Position numbers and translations under genes: made by a program
In this document: positions 48,286-58,426 of the stretch, one piece after another
Numbering within the stretch: the stretch's first letter is position 1
How the letters are laid out: each line of letters opens with the position of its first letter
NCBI GenBank assembly: GCA_027563935.2
Contig: CM050454.1
Location: 25,603,501 to 25,667,500, forward strand
From: Costus lasius
Lineage: Eukaryota; Streptophyta; Magnoliopsida; Zingiberales; Costaceae
DNA: 64,000 bases
Direction of reading: 5' to 3'
The notes under the pieces: generated by a model
The model's input: the letters and a program-made list of their open reading frames with translations, nothing else
Database searches by the model: none
Told to the model about the DNA's origin: nothing

Positions 48286-50246
48286 GTATGATCACATTCT
48301 TGATCTAATGAAATATTATAGTTGATCATATGAGCACATAAGCGATTGAATTCTTGAAACCCTAGCAAAATGCATGCGCCCCCTTGTTTAGGGTTTTTCG
48401 GCCCCCCCCCCCCTCTTGAAAGGGGTTTTTAACCGCTTGCGCTCCCCCTTGAAGGGGACCCTTCAATTGGTATCAGAGCTAGGATCTTATATGATTCATA
48501 TGATTGCTATGTATGTATTGTGATCCATATATGTTTGATGCTTTGATCTATGTTTTCTCTTCATGCGATTATACTAGTGGATAGTATGTTCATGTTGCGC
48601 ATGTATGAGAGTTATGTTGTGTTGGCGCTAGTTGAATGGCGCATGTATGATGATTGCGCTTCTTTCATGTTGTTGTAGTTGTTTTTCTTAAAAACCCTAA
48701 ATGACATGCGCGCCTTGCATATTAGATCTAAGCCGCACCTACAATAAACCCTTAGATGGGTTGATGGGGTTGAAGTCACCTCTAGATTAGATCCAATAGT
48801 CTGATCAGACCATCTGACAGCCTAGATGGATCGACTAGATGGCACCTGTGCGCAAGCATGAGGTGGCCATAGGTCGATCGCACCTTAGGCGTGTAGCGAG
48901 GTCTGGTTGAGACAACCAGTGAACACACATGAGCTAGGCCCGGGGTCACACCCGCTTGCCAGAACTCATGAGGGTTGTTCAGCCCTTGGCGCATGCATGG
49001 TTGACCATTAGGTCAACACGGGTCAGTTAGGACTCGGTGCATGCAAGGGCAGAGGATCTGATTAGATGGATGAGTGGATCCCTATCAATGTACCATTGTA
49101 AGGTTGTAGGGGCACATAAGGAAATTAAAATTGATGCCATGGGGTTTTCAAAAATTTAATTTCATGATTGGATCACATGTTGATTGATGCCATGATGTTT
49201 GTTTATTTAATCTTATGTGGGTTGCCCTAATGTGTGCTATGCTGGGGCCTGCGTGCCTGGAATTAAACTTGTAAATTAATTTGTGATCTGCGAATCACAT
49301 TTGTACTTAATTTATAATGTATAATTGACCTGCGAGTCAAACTTGTCTAGATAGATCAAATTGTATTTGATTAGACAAGAGCACAAAGGCACACATCCAA
49401 GAGGGGCTTTCAGCTGGTGGCGCACCTGAGGTGCTCTTGGCGCTAGGGCCCTGGGTTGGACCAGATGAGATGCAAAAGTCCCAAGAAGAGCAAGTGAAGA
49501 CTTAAGTTTCTTAAGGTCTTACTTAGGCTTTGGGCTTTTACCACATAAGATGCATGCTTTCTTTTTATTGCTTATATAATTAGAACTGCATGAGTTTATC
49601 TTCTGCTATCACCATAGGACTTGCATGATAGTGAGGAAGATAAAAGACCGTTAAAATCCAAACGCTAACATATCAAGCTCGTAAGCCTTCTGACGCGAAA
49701 CCTCACTATTCTGATTATCGTTGGAGCCGTGTTGTACCCACTCAGTGGGCACGTCCATCAATCTTCAGACGGTGCTAGATTTCACCTGCGTGTTACAGAG
49801 AAGGGATTTATCGCTTCTCGTTGCTCAGCATAGCACGTGGTGGTCCAGGGAGTAGGTCGGGTCAGCTTGACCATGTAGACTACATATGTGGCGCATATGG
49901 TAGCACATGGAGGCAGCCATCTGAGGGATCAGAGACTGTGTTGTACCAACTCAGTTGGCACAGTCTGCTGGATTGCCCAGGTGAAGGGGAATCGCACGGG
50001 TTGGCGATTGGCTGGGACAGCCTACCAGAAATTAGTGCTTGTCATCTCTGTGCATCTTATCTCGCCTGAGCGGGACGCGGAGACCAAGTATGAAATCTGG
50101 ATCCCATCTCACTAAAAGAGTGTTACTCTTTCGGACTGTTTTACTGGATTTTATAGTCAGTTAAAATAGTGAGAAAAGGAATCATTCTTAAGTCCTGATT
50201 GATTCTTAACATTGATACTGACCTTGCTGTTCTTGCATTGTTGTAG
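48286..50246 (+). other. Predicted leader intron of C1
   Basis: Donor GTATGATC at 48286 in U5. Branch-like TACTGAC at 50216-50222, and acceptor TTGTAG ending at 50246, 25 nt after the branch A. Pyrimidine-rich sequence lies between. The 21 nt from 50247 to the gag ATG are in frame with both the micro-exon and gag. The intron would remove the primer site and the hairpins, leaving genomic RNA distinct from message. Confidence 0.5.
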
Positions 50247-50267
50247 ATTCCTGCAGCAACGAACACC
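48466..50267 (+). other. C1 leader with primer site and four hairpins
   Basis: The primer site TGGTATCAGAGC is at 48468-48479, two bases past the LTR. Hairpins: H1 49728-49753, H2 49871-49910, H3 49933-49966, H4 50115-50131. The first half holds scattered GCGCATG motifs and repeat-like text. The open frames in it start with TTG or GTG, not ATG, and are not proposed as genes. Confidence 0.85.
49728..50131 (+). promoter_or_regulatory. Conserved RNA hairpin cluster H1-H4 before gag (C1)
   Basis: H1: CGTG, bulge TTGTA, CCCAC, loop TCA, GTGGG, CACG. H3: AGACTGTG, bulge TTGTA, CCAAC, loop TCA, GTTGG, CACAGTCT. The two are related copies whose third stem pair changed from C-G to A-T on both sides. 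H2: CCATGT and CTAC-ATATG pairing with CATAT-G-GTAG and ACATGG. H4: AAAGAGT, loop GTT, ACTCTTT. Same cluster in C2 (43475-43878) and C3 (30850-31253). A packaging or dimerisation signal is the natural guess. Confidence 0.6.
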
Positions 50268-53200
50268 ATGAGCTTCAATGTGCGATCCCTACTGGAAAGG
50301 GAGAAGTTTGCTGGGCCGAACTTCTCTGACTGGTTCGGACACCTTAAGATCGTTCTTAAGGCAGAGAGGAAACTGTATGTCCTCGAGACGGCTGTGCCGC
50401 CTCAACCCGCTGCGAACGCCGCAAGGGCGGTTCGCGATGCCTATGAAAAGCATGTCAATGATAGCATTGATGTCGCTTGCCTGATGCTAGCGTCTATGAC
50501 GCCACCGCTGCAGCGTCAACATGAGGATATGTCGGCTACAGAAATTATAGCGAACCTCAAGATGCTGTATGCTGCACAGGCGAGGACAGAATGCTATAAT
50601 CTGACGAAGCTGTTCTTTCAGAGCAAACTGGCTGAAGGGAGCCCAGTGGGAGCTCACGTGCTCAAGATGATTGGGCACAAGGAGGCTCTGGAGAAACTGG
50701 GGCATACCATCAACCAGGAGCTTGCTGTGGATATTATTCTGCAGTCTCTCCCGCCCTCTTTCGATGCGTTCATCATTAACTTTAATATGAACAAAATCGA
50801 TTGTACGCCGGCAGAGCTGCTGAATATGCTCTTGACTACTGAGGAAACTCTGAAGGGCAAGCCTTCAACCTCTGTCTTAATGGTTCCTTCTAGGAACAAG
50901 AAGAAGGGGAAGAAGGGCAAGGCCCCTGTCAAGAATTACAGCAAGGCTCTGAAACAGAAGGTAAAGCGGTCGAAGGACAACAGGTGTTTCCACTGTGGCC
51001 AGCTGGGTCACTGGAAAAAGGACTGTAAAGCGCTCCAAGGAGATAAGAGGGGAAGCATCGCTTCTGGCTCAGGTATATATGTGACTGAGGTCATGTTATC
51101 TTCTTCTACCATATCATGGGTGTTGGACACTGCATGTGGAGTTCACATTTGTTCAAATGTACAGGAACTCAAGAGAAGAAGGCAGGTGGGACAGCATGAG
51201 GTAGACCTACGCGTTGGAAACGGGGCACGGGTTGCTGCTGTTGCTGTAGGAGACTATTTCATTTCTTTACCATCTGGCATTGTATTGGAATTAAACAATT
51301 GTTATTTTGTACCCAGTATTACTAAGAATATTATCTCTATTCCTGCTCTTGTCAGGAAAGGATTTGCCTTTGAATGCAATATTTCAAAGTGTGTTTTATT
51401 TTGTGATAATATTGTGTATGCAACTGGTTCAATTAACAATGGGTTATTCATGTTGGACATGGAATATTCTATACAAAACATTGATAATAAGAAAGCCAAG
51501 TATGCTGATGACAGCACCTTGCTATGGCATAGTCGTTTAGGCCATATTAACGAGAAGGGCATTAAGCGGTTGCATGATCATGGACTGCTGGGATCATTCT
51601 CCTACAAGGAGATTGATACATGCAAAGCTTGTTTGATGGGTAAAATGACGAAGTCACCTTTTTCTAATAAAGGTCAAAGGGCTTCAGGTTTACTTGACCT
51701 TATACACAGTGATGTGTGTGGGCCATTTAGTAAACATGCCAGAGGTGGCTATCAGTACTTCATTACCTTTACTGATGATTTCAGTAGGTATGGGTATGTC
51801 TATTTGATGAGACATAAGAGTGAATCTTTTGACAAGTTCAAAGAGTTCAACAATGAAGTACAGAATCAGCTAGGCCGAAATATCAAGGCACTTCGCTCAG
51901 ATCGAGGTGGAGAATACTTGAGTCATGCGTTTACTGACTATCTAAAGGAGTGTGGGATTATCTCACAGCTCACTCCGCCAGGAACACCGCAATGGAATGG
52001 TGTGTCCGAGAGGAGACATAGAACGTTACTTGATATGGTTCGTTCTATGATGAGTCAGGCTACTCTTCCATACTCCTTTTGGGGTTTTGCACTGGAAACA
52101 GCTGCAAAGGTACTAAACCGAGTGCCATCCAAGGCAGTTTCAAAGACGCCATATGAGTTATGGTATGGGAAACAGCCTGGCTTGACATTTATCAGGATCT
52201 GGGGTTGCGAGGCTTATGTCAAAAAGCTCGCCTCTGGGAAACTGGAGAGCAGATCTGAGAAATGCATCTTTGTCGGTTACCCTAAGGAAACTAAGGGTTA
52301 TTATTTCTACGATCCCAAAGAGAACAAAGTTTTTGTTGCTCGGACGGCCATATTTCTTGAGAAGGAGTTTCTTCTGCAAGAGGCTAGTGGGAGAGAAATA
52401 AAGCTGGATGAGATTCTAGAGGAAGGACAAAGTAGTCAAGAACAGTTGGATGTGCCTGAGCCGGTAGATCAGGTTATTGAACAACCTGAGGCTCAAATAA
52501 CACGGGAACCGCGTAGATCGGGAAGGATCCGTCGTCAGCCTGAGCGCTATGATGGAGTCTACATCATTGATAATGATGAACCCCTCACTTATGCGGATGC
52601 GGTCAGTGGACCGGAGTCAGCTAGATGGCTTGAAGCTATGCGAGCCGAGATGGACTCCATGTCAGATAACCAGGTCTGGGATTTGGTTGATCCGCCTCCG
52701 GGAGTAATCCCTATAGGCTGTAAATGGATCTTCAAGAAGAAGATTGACATGGATGGTAACGTAGTTACCTATAAAGGCAGGCTAGTTGCGAAAGGTTTCA
52801 AACAAATCTACGGGATAGATTATGATGAAACTTTCTCTCCTGTAGCCATGTTTAAGTCTATTCGGATTCTTTTCGCAATAGCTGCATATTACGATTATGA
52901 GATCTGGCAGATGGATGTGAAAACAGCTTTCCTTAATGGAAATCTGGATGAGGATGTGTATATGACACAACCGGAAGGTTTCACTGATCCATCAGATCGT
53001 CATAAAATATGCAAGTTAAAGAAGTCCATTTATGGACTGAAACAAGCATCTAGAAGCTGGAACATTCGTTTTGATGAATCAATCTCTGAGTTTGGTTTCA
53101 TCAAGAACGAAGATGACCCGTGTGTTTATAAGAGGTTTAGTGGGAGCGTAATTACATTCCTAATCCTCTACGTCGATGATATCTTAATCATTGGAAATGA

Positions 53201-54152
53201 TATTCCTGAACTGCATGCTGTTAAAGCATGGTTAGGAAAATGTTTCCAGATGAAAGATTTGGGAGAAGCAGCCTATGTGTTAGGTGTGAAGATCTACCGG
53301 GATAGATCTAAGAGGCTTCTCGGGCTGTGCCAGAGTACTTACATCGATAAAGTCCTGGAGAGATTCCATTTAGAGAATTCTAAAGGAGGATATCTTCCAG
53401 TCAGACATGGTCTGAATCTTTCGAAGAGTCAGTGTCCACAAACACAGACTGAGAAAGATGAAATGGACAATACGCCTTATGCTTCGGCTATTGGGTCCAT
53501 TATGTATGCGATGTTGTGTACTCGCCCAGACGTCGCTTACGGGTTAAGCGTGACCAGTCGATTCCAAAGTAATCCAGGTTTGGCGCACTGGATTGCAGTC
53601 AAGAACATTATAAAATATCTGCGGAGGACCAAAGATATGTTCTTGATATATGGTGGTCAGGAAGAACTCAGTATTGAAGGATATACTGACGCTTCGTTCC
53701 AGTCGGACCAGGATGATTTCCGATCACAATCAGGCTATGTTTTTAGCTTGAATGGTGGAGCAGTGATGTGGAAGAGTTTCAAACAGTCAACTGTTGCTGA
53801 TTCCACAACAGAAGCCGAGTATGTTGCAGCCTCGGAAGCATCCAAGGAGGCAGTGTGGATTCGTAAGTTCGTGAGAGAACTTGGTGTTGTTCCTTCGAGT
53901 GCAGATCCTTTGGTTATCTTCTGTGATAACACTGGAGTAATCGCACAAGCAAAGGAACCACGGTCGCACCAGAAGTCCAAGCACATACAGAGACGGTTTC
54001 ACTTGATCCGGGAGATCATTGATCGTGGTGAGATCAAAATATGCAAGGTTCATACAGATGACAATCTGGCAGACCCGCTTACCAAGCCTCTGGCGCAGCA
54101 GAAGCATGAGAAGCACTGTAATAATATGGGTTTGAGATTTCTCAACGATTAG
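50268..54152 (+). CDS. C1 intact copia gag-pol polyprotein, 1294 aa
   Basis: An uninterrupted polyprotein encoding virus-like particle and replication functions of the element. Gag 1 to about 230; Lys-rich linker 208-236; zinc knuckle Cys240, Cys243, His248, Cys253; protease Asp287-Thr-Ala; integrase zinc domain His421, His426, Cys452, Cys455; catalytic Asp482, Asp545, Glu581; a hinge rich in Glu and Gln (710-745); reverse transcriptase about 795-1045 with Tyr968-Val-Asp-Asp; RNase H Asp1141, Glu1184, Asp1220. Length equals C3 and the uninterrupted C2. Differences from C3 are scattered single residues. It ends in Asn-Asp where the others end in Asn-His. Confidence 0.97.
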   Translation: MSFNVRSLLEREKFAGPNFSDWFGHLKIVLKAERKLYVLETAVPPQPAANAARAVRDAYEKHVNDSIDVACLMLASMTPPLQRQHEDMSATEIIANLKMLYAAQARTECYNLTKLFFQSKLAEGSPVGAHVLKMIGHKEALEKLGHTINQELAVDIILQSLPPSFDAFIINFNMNKIDCTPAELLNMLLTTEETLKGKPSTSVLMVPSRNKKKGKKGKAPVKNYSKALKQKVKRSKDNRCFHCGQLGHWKKDCKALQGDKRGSIASGSGIYVTEVMLSSSTISWVLDTACGVHICSNVQELKRRRQVGQHEVDLRVGNGARVAAVAVGDYFISLPSGIVLELNNCYFVPSITKNIISIPALVRKGFAFECNISKCVLFCDNIVYATGSINNGLFMLDMEYSIQNIDNKKAKYADDSTLLWHSRLGHINEKGIKRLHDHGLLGSFSYKEIDTCKACLMGKMTKSPFSNKGQRASGLLDLIHSDVCGPFSKHARGGYQYFITFTDDFSRYGYVYLMRHKSESFDKFKEFNNEVQNQLGRNIKALRSDRGGEYLSHAFTDYLKECGIISQLTPPGTPQWNGVSERRHRTLLDMVRSMMSQATLPYSFWGFALETAAKVLNRVPSKAVSKTPYELWYGKQPGLTFIRIWGCEAYVKKLASGKLESRSEKCIFVGYPKETKGYYFYDPKENKVFVARTAIFLEKEFLLQEASGREIKLDEILEEGQSSQEQLDVPEPVDQVIEQPEAQITREPRRSGRIRRQPERYDGVYIIDNDEPLTYADAVSGPESARWLEAMRAEMDSMSDNQVWDLVDPPPGVIPIGCKWIFKKKIDMDGNVVTYKGRLVAKGFKQIYGIDYDETFSPVAMFKSIRILFAIAAYYDYEIWQMDVKTAFLNGNLDEDVYMTQPEGFTDPSDRHKICKLKKSIYGLKQASRSWNIRFDESISEFGFIKNEDDPCVYKRFSGSVITFLILYVDDILIIGNDIPELHAVKAWLGKCFQMKDLGEAAYVLGVKIYRDRSKRLLGLCQSTYIDKVLERFHLENSKGGYLPVRHGLNLSKSQCPQTQTEKDEMDNTPYASAIGSIMYAMLCTRPDVAYGLSVTSRFQSNPGLAHWIAVKNIIKYLRRTKDMFLIYGGQEELSIEGYTDASFQSDQDDFRSQSGYVFSLNGGAVMWKSFKQSTVADSTTEAEYVAASEASKEAVWIRKFVRELGVVPSSADPLVIFCDNTGVIAQAKEPRSHQKSKHIQRRFHLIREIIDRGEIKICKVHTDDNLADPLTKPLAQQKHEKHCNNMGLRFLND

Positions 54153-54160
54153 ATTAAGTG

Positions 54161-54172
54161 CAAGTGGGAGAT
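54161..54172 (+). other. C1 polypurine tract
   Basis: CAAGTGGGAGAT directly before the 3' LTR, the plus-strand primer site. The same sequence stands before the 3' LTRs of C0, C2, C3 and even D. Confidence 0.9.
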
Positions 54173-55892
54173 TGTTGGGGTATGCCCTTAAGGCTAATGT
54201 TTGAGGCCTTGGGATTGTATAAGTATCATGTAATAAACTCTTATGTTTATAAAGGCATGGTTATTATTCAGGTTGCTACCTTGTCTGCTGTAATAAGTGT
54301 ACTTCTGAATAATGTCTCAAAGCTGTTCAGCTAGGCTGACATGCATATGTCCTTAGTCGAGATATCTTGGTGAACATGAGACAGCCTTGATATGATTGAG
54401 ACTAATATGTGTTCTAATCTTATAGGATGCTTCGAGCATGGAATAAGATGTAGACTCATGGGTACATTGGATGTACTGGACAGACCCTACTAGGATATTC
54501 AATTGCTTGTCACAATGTGAATGATCCTTGTAAGCACCAAGTGGCACATGTCCTCTGACTTGAGATCACTTGTGTTTCTAAATGATGATTGTCATTGTCT
54601 TGAGGTAGTTCAATATCATTTGAAACATAATGATTATAGACTATCTTGGATGGTGAGCTTGAATCAGGTTAGGGAACTAGTGATAGACATAGGATTGCCG
54701 TCTCCTTGTTTAAGGAGTGTGATGTTCTAAAGGGCCCCCCTATATGAGATGATTGAGATAGTGTATGGCCATACCCAGATGACTATGTTCATCTGATCTA
54801 ATCATGCTCATCGTATTGGAGTTACAAGCTTGACCCGCTTGTCCAATAAGAACATCCAGTGGCAAAGGACACATGTATGCCTAGTGAAGTTGATTCACAC
54901 TTGTGCTGTGGTTTGGGTGAAGTCTTGGAAGACTCTTTCCTTTATATCGGGAGACAGTGATGTGTTGCTAGATACCCCTCACTGATCGTGATAACGAAAG
55001 TTATCGTTACCGACATTTAAAGGAAACCCTCAGGGTCGCACAATTTGATGATATGGCTTACTTAAGTCAGATCGTGTGGACTGAATTGTTTGGGTTCAGT
55101 TTAAAGGGATAGAGGCTCTGATTGTAAGTGAGATCTGGTCTGATCATGTTTGATTGATTGGGACTTGAGATCGGTAAGCTTCGATCGAGAGTTTTGATGC
55201 TAGATCGGTGAGATCAAGAGTATCACGAGATCAACGGTTAGATATTGAACCATTGGTTCAATGAGATCTAGACCATGGCTTGGGCTGGTTTAATTTGGTT
55301 CTTGAACCAAATTGAAATGGATTGAAGTGGCTTGAACCGGTTCACAAGGGTGAACGCTTGGTTCAAGGGGTTAGGCGTTTTGGTTCGGTAATGGGCGCAT
55401 AGCTTCATCTCTTCCATTTATGGAAAGTATTGAAGGCGACTTCACCTTAACGCCAAAGCGTTTTGGAACGCTCGACTTCAATCCTCTCTTCTCAACGTTC
55501 ATCCTTGGAGGTGAGAGCATTCGGACGAGAAGAGGAGGAAGGTTGCTCTCGCCAAGCTTGATCTCCAAAACTCCTTCACGCGACAAGGGATACTTTGGAG
55601 CCTTGCTAGCACAAGGGACGTTCAAGGTGTAGGCCTTCTTCTTCTTGTGTGCGATTCCTTTGGAGAAGTTCTCTTTGAACTTTGCTTCCAAGCCGACATC
55701 CGATCTATGGCATTGGTATGATCACATTCTTGATCTAATGAAATATTATAGTTGATCATATGAGCACATAAGCGATTGAATTCTTGAAACCCTAGCAAAA
55801 TGCATGCGCCCCCTTGTTTAGGGTTTTTCGGCCCCCCCCCTCTTGAAAGGGGTTTTTAACCGCTTGCGCTCCCCCTTGAAGGGGACCCTTCA
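54173..55892 (+). repeat. C1 3' LTR
   Basis: 1720 bp. Hairpin A 54955-54984 with perfect CAGTGA/TCACTG; hairpin B 54990-55005 with GAAA loop. The poly-C run is nine long. It is followed by GCAGA. Confidence 0.97.
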
Positions 55893-55897
55893 GCAGA

Positions 55898-56008
55898 CAA
55901 TATAACAACCTGAATAACAACCATGCCTTTATAAACATAAGAGTTTGTTACATGATACTGATACAATCCCAAGGCCTCAAACATTAGCCTTAAGGGCATA
56001 CCCCAACA
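55898..56008 (-). repeat. C2 5' LTR, remaining 111 bp
   Basis: The start of the C2 5' LTR in reverse, continuing from 46742 after C1. It ends ACCCCAACA at 56008, followed by ATTTC, the C2 target duplication in G1. Confidence 0.93.
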
Positions 56009-56013
56009 ATTTC

Positions 56014-58397
56014 ATGAGCTCCTGGACAAATGTGTGGTCGTCTTCATTGATGATATTCTGATCTACTCCACGAATGCGCAAGATCACTCTCAGGATTTGC
56101 GCAAGGTGCTGGAGATTCTGCGGCTGAAGCAGCTGTATGCTAAGGCCAGCAAATGTGAGTTCTGGCTATATCAGATTGGCTTTCTGGGGCACATTATTTC
56201 TGGCCAGGGTGTGTCTGTGGATCCAGTGAAGGTGGAGGCCATTCTTCACTGGGGAAGACCAACTACAGCGACTGAGGTCAGAAGTTTTCTAGGCTTAGCT
56301 GGATACTACCGCCGCTTTGTGGAGGGTTTTTCCAAGCTGGCTGGTCCTCTGACTAAGCTAACTAGAAAGAATTTGAAGTTTGAGTGGTCTGATAATTGTG
56401 AGTCTAGTTTTCAGGAACTGAAAAGGAGACTGACCAGTGCTCCTATCCTCATCGTTCCCTGTGATGGAGAAAAGTTCACTGTGTACACTGATGCCTCTGG
56501 TAAGGGTCTGGGTGCTGTACTGATGCAGCAAGGAAAGGTAGTTGCTTATGCTTCAAGGCAACTCAAAGACTATGAGGTAAACTACCCCACTCATGATCTG
56601 GAGTTGGCAGCTGTAGTTTTTGCCTTGAAGATCTGGAGGCACTATCTGTTTGGACAGACATTTGAATTGTTTACAGATCACCAGAGCTTGAAGTATATCT
56701 TCACTCAGAAAGAGCTGAATATGAGACAGAGGCGATGGCTTGAATGGATAAAGGATTATGACTTCACCATCCAATATCAGTCTGGTAAAGCCAATGTGGT
56801 GGCTGATGCTCTTAGTCGGTATCCTGTGACTCAGATAGCTGCACTGCGAGTCCAGGAGTGGCGACTATTGCGGGAGTTCAGTGACTTACGTCTGAGTGTG
56901 ACTCCGGGTGAGGGAGGCGATCTTCTAGCTTCTCTCAGGGTTCAGTCAGACTTACTGCAGAGACTGAGATTAGGGCAGCAGTCAGATCCGGATATTCTAC
57001 GGTGGAAAGAGAGGTCGGAGCAAGGTTGTGTTGAGAATTTCAGTATGTCGGATGATGGTCTTCTCAGATTCCGTGGAAGGGTCTGTGTCCCTGAGGACCC
57101 TGAGTTGAGAAATGAAATTCTTAAGGAAAGCCATTGCACTAAGTATACCGTTCATCCTGGTAGTACCAAGATGTATCAGGATCTGAAAAAGACTTTCTGG
57201 TGGCATGGTATGAAGAAGGATGTGCATTTGTTTGTGTCCAGATGTTTAACTTGCCAAACCGTGAAGGCTGAGCATCAGAGCCCGGGCGGTTTGATGCAGT
57301 CTCTCCCTATTCCTCAGTGGAAGTGGGAGCATATCAGTATGGACTTTGTGTGTGGACTGCCCAATACCAGAAGGAATCATGATGCCGTATGGGTGATTGT
57401 GGACAGACTCACGAAGTCAGCTCACTTCTTACCGATCAAAATGACTTACAGTTTGGATCGGTTAGCAAAACTGTACATCGATGAGATTGTCAGATTGCAT
57501 GGAGTTCCCTTGGACATTGTCTCTGACCGTGATCCTCGATTTCTGTCCAGGTTTTGGAAGAAATTACAGGAAGATTTGGGAACTAATCTGAGTTTCAGCA
57601 CTGCATATCATCCTCAATTTGATGGTCAGACAGAGAGAACTATTCAGACACTTGAGGATCTTCTGAGATCTTATGTGGTTGACTGGTCTGTTGAGTGGGA
57701 TCTGGACTTATCACTGATAGAGTTCACCTACAACAATAGCTTTCACTCTAGCATACAGATGGCTCTGTATGAGGCCCTATATGGGAGGAAATGCAGAACA
57801 CCTATATGCTGGGAGGAAACTGGGGACAGAACAGTGCTAAGGTCTGATGCTGTTCAGGAAGCCACTGAGAAGATCAGAGAAATTCAGAGAAAGATGAAGA
57901 TTGCTCAGGATAGACAGAAGAGTTATTCTGATGTGAGGCGTCGTCCTCTTGAGTTTTTGGTGGGAGAGCATGTGTTCCTAAAAGTCTCACCTATGAAAGG
58001 GGTGATGAGATTTGGGAAGAAGGGGAAATTGAGTCCCAGGTACATTGGTCCCTTTGATATCATTGAGAGGGTCGGACCTGTAGCATACAGACTTGCTCTG
58101 CCCCCATCACTGGAACACCTCCATAATGTGTTCCATGTTTCTGCACTCAGAAAATACTGTTCTGATCCTTCTCATGTTTTAGAGTCGGAACCTCTTCAGC
58201 TTGAAGAGAACTTGACTTTTGTGGTGAAACCTCTCAGAATTGAAGATAGAAAAGAGAAAGTGCTGAGAAATAAGGTTATTCCACTTGTGAAAGTCATCTG
58301 GGGAAATCAGTCTGTTGAAGAAGCCTCTTGGGAGGTTGAAGCAGATATGAGAAAGGAGCATCCTCACCTGTTCAGTGACGGGCTTGGTCAGCTTTAG
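56014..58397 (+). pseudogene. G1 gag-pol, second part (RT active site to chromodomain)
   Basis: The carboxyl part of the G1 polyprotein, in frame with 15315-17502. It opens at the RT catalytic Phe-Ile-Asp-Asp-Ile-Leu (near 56035-56060). RNase H has Tyr-Thr-Asp-Ala-Ser (near 56485). The integrase zinc domain has His-Pro-Gly and Cys-Leu-Thr-Cys (near 57145-57255). The core has Met-Asp-Phe-Val, Ser-Asp-Arg-Asp-Pro and Gly-Gln-Thr-Glu-Arg. The tail is a Tekay-type chromodomain-like segment with Leu-Val-Lys-Val-Ile-Trp. No stop before 58397. Confidence 0.93.
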
Positions 58398-58411
58398 AGG
58401 ACTAAAGCTCT

Positions 58412-58426
58412 ATAAGGGGGGGAGAA
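58412..58426 (+). other. G1 polypurine tract
   Basis: ATAAGGGGGGGAGAA immediately before the 3' LTR at 58427. G2 has a comparable GGAGGGAGGGA on its own strand. Confidence 0.88.

Larger units (their letters stand above)
46743..48465 (+). repeat. C1 5' LTR
   Basis: TGTTGGGGTATGCCC to GGACCCTTCA. Inverted repeats in order: CAGATGA/TCATCTG and the TATGGCCATA core (near 47332-47370), AGTCTTGGAAGACT (near 47491), hairpin A 47525-47554 and hairpin B 47560-47575 (loop GAAA). A 12-C run lies near 48412. The last pair of hairpin A is lost here (CCACTG) but intact in the 3' LTR. Confidence 0.97.
46743..55892 (+). mobile_element. Complete copia element C1
   Basis: A full 9150-bp C-family element on the plus strand, inserted antiparallel into the C2 5' LTR. 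Duplication GCAGA (46738-46742 and 55893-55897). The LTRs are 46743-48465 (1723 bp) and 54173-55892 (1720 bp). They differ by four substitutions plus a C run of 12 versus 9. It has an intact 1294-codon gag-pol, primer site and polypurine tract, so it looks autonomous and recent. Confidence 0.97.
17503..56008 (-). mobile_element. Copia element C2, split by G2 and C1
   Basis: A minus-strand C-family copia, 9091 bp without inserts, lying in the G1 RT. The target duplication is ATTTC (17498-17502 and 56009-56013). Parts in sense order: 5' LTR 56008-55898 plus 46742-45184; primer site 45181-45170; leader; gag-pol 43338-41111 plus 20850-19194; polypurine tract 19185-19174; 3' LTR 19173-17503. The LTRs differ by about two substitutions and one base in a G run. 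With inserts discounted, the gag-pol is open over 1294 codons. Confidence 0.95.

Noticed and set aside
49821..50115. Leader frames of 75-82 codons shared by C1, C2 and C3
   Set aside because: They begin with TTG or GTG, C2's version is altered, and the region's conservation is better explained by the hairpins H1-H4.
54232..54237. AATAAA near the LTR start as the element's polyadenylation signal
   Set aside because: It lies several hundred bases before the presumed R region, so it is unlikely to set the element's 3' end.
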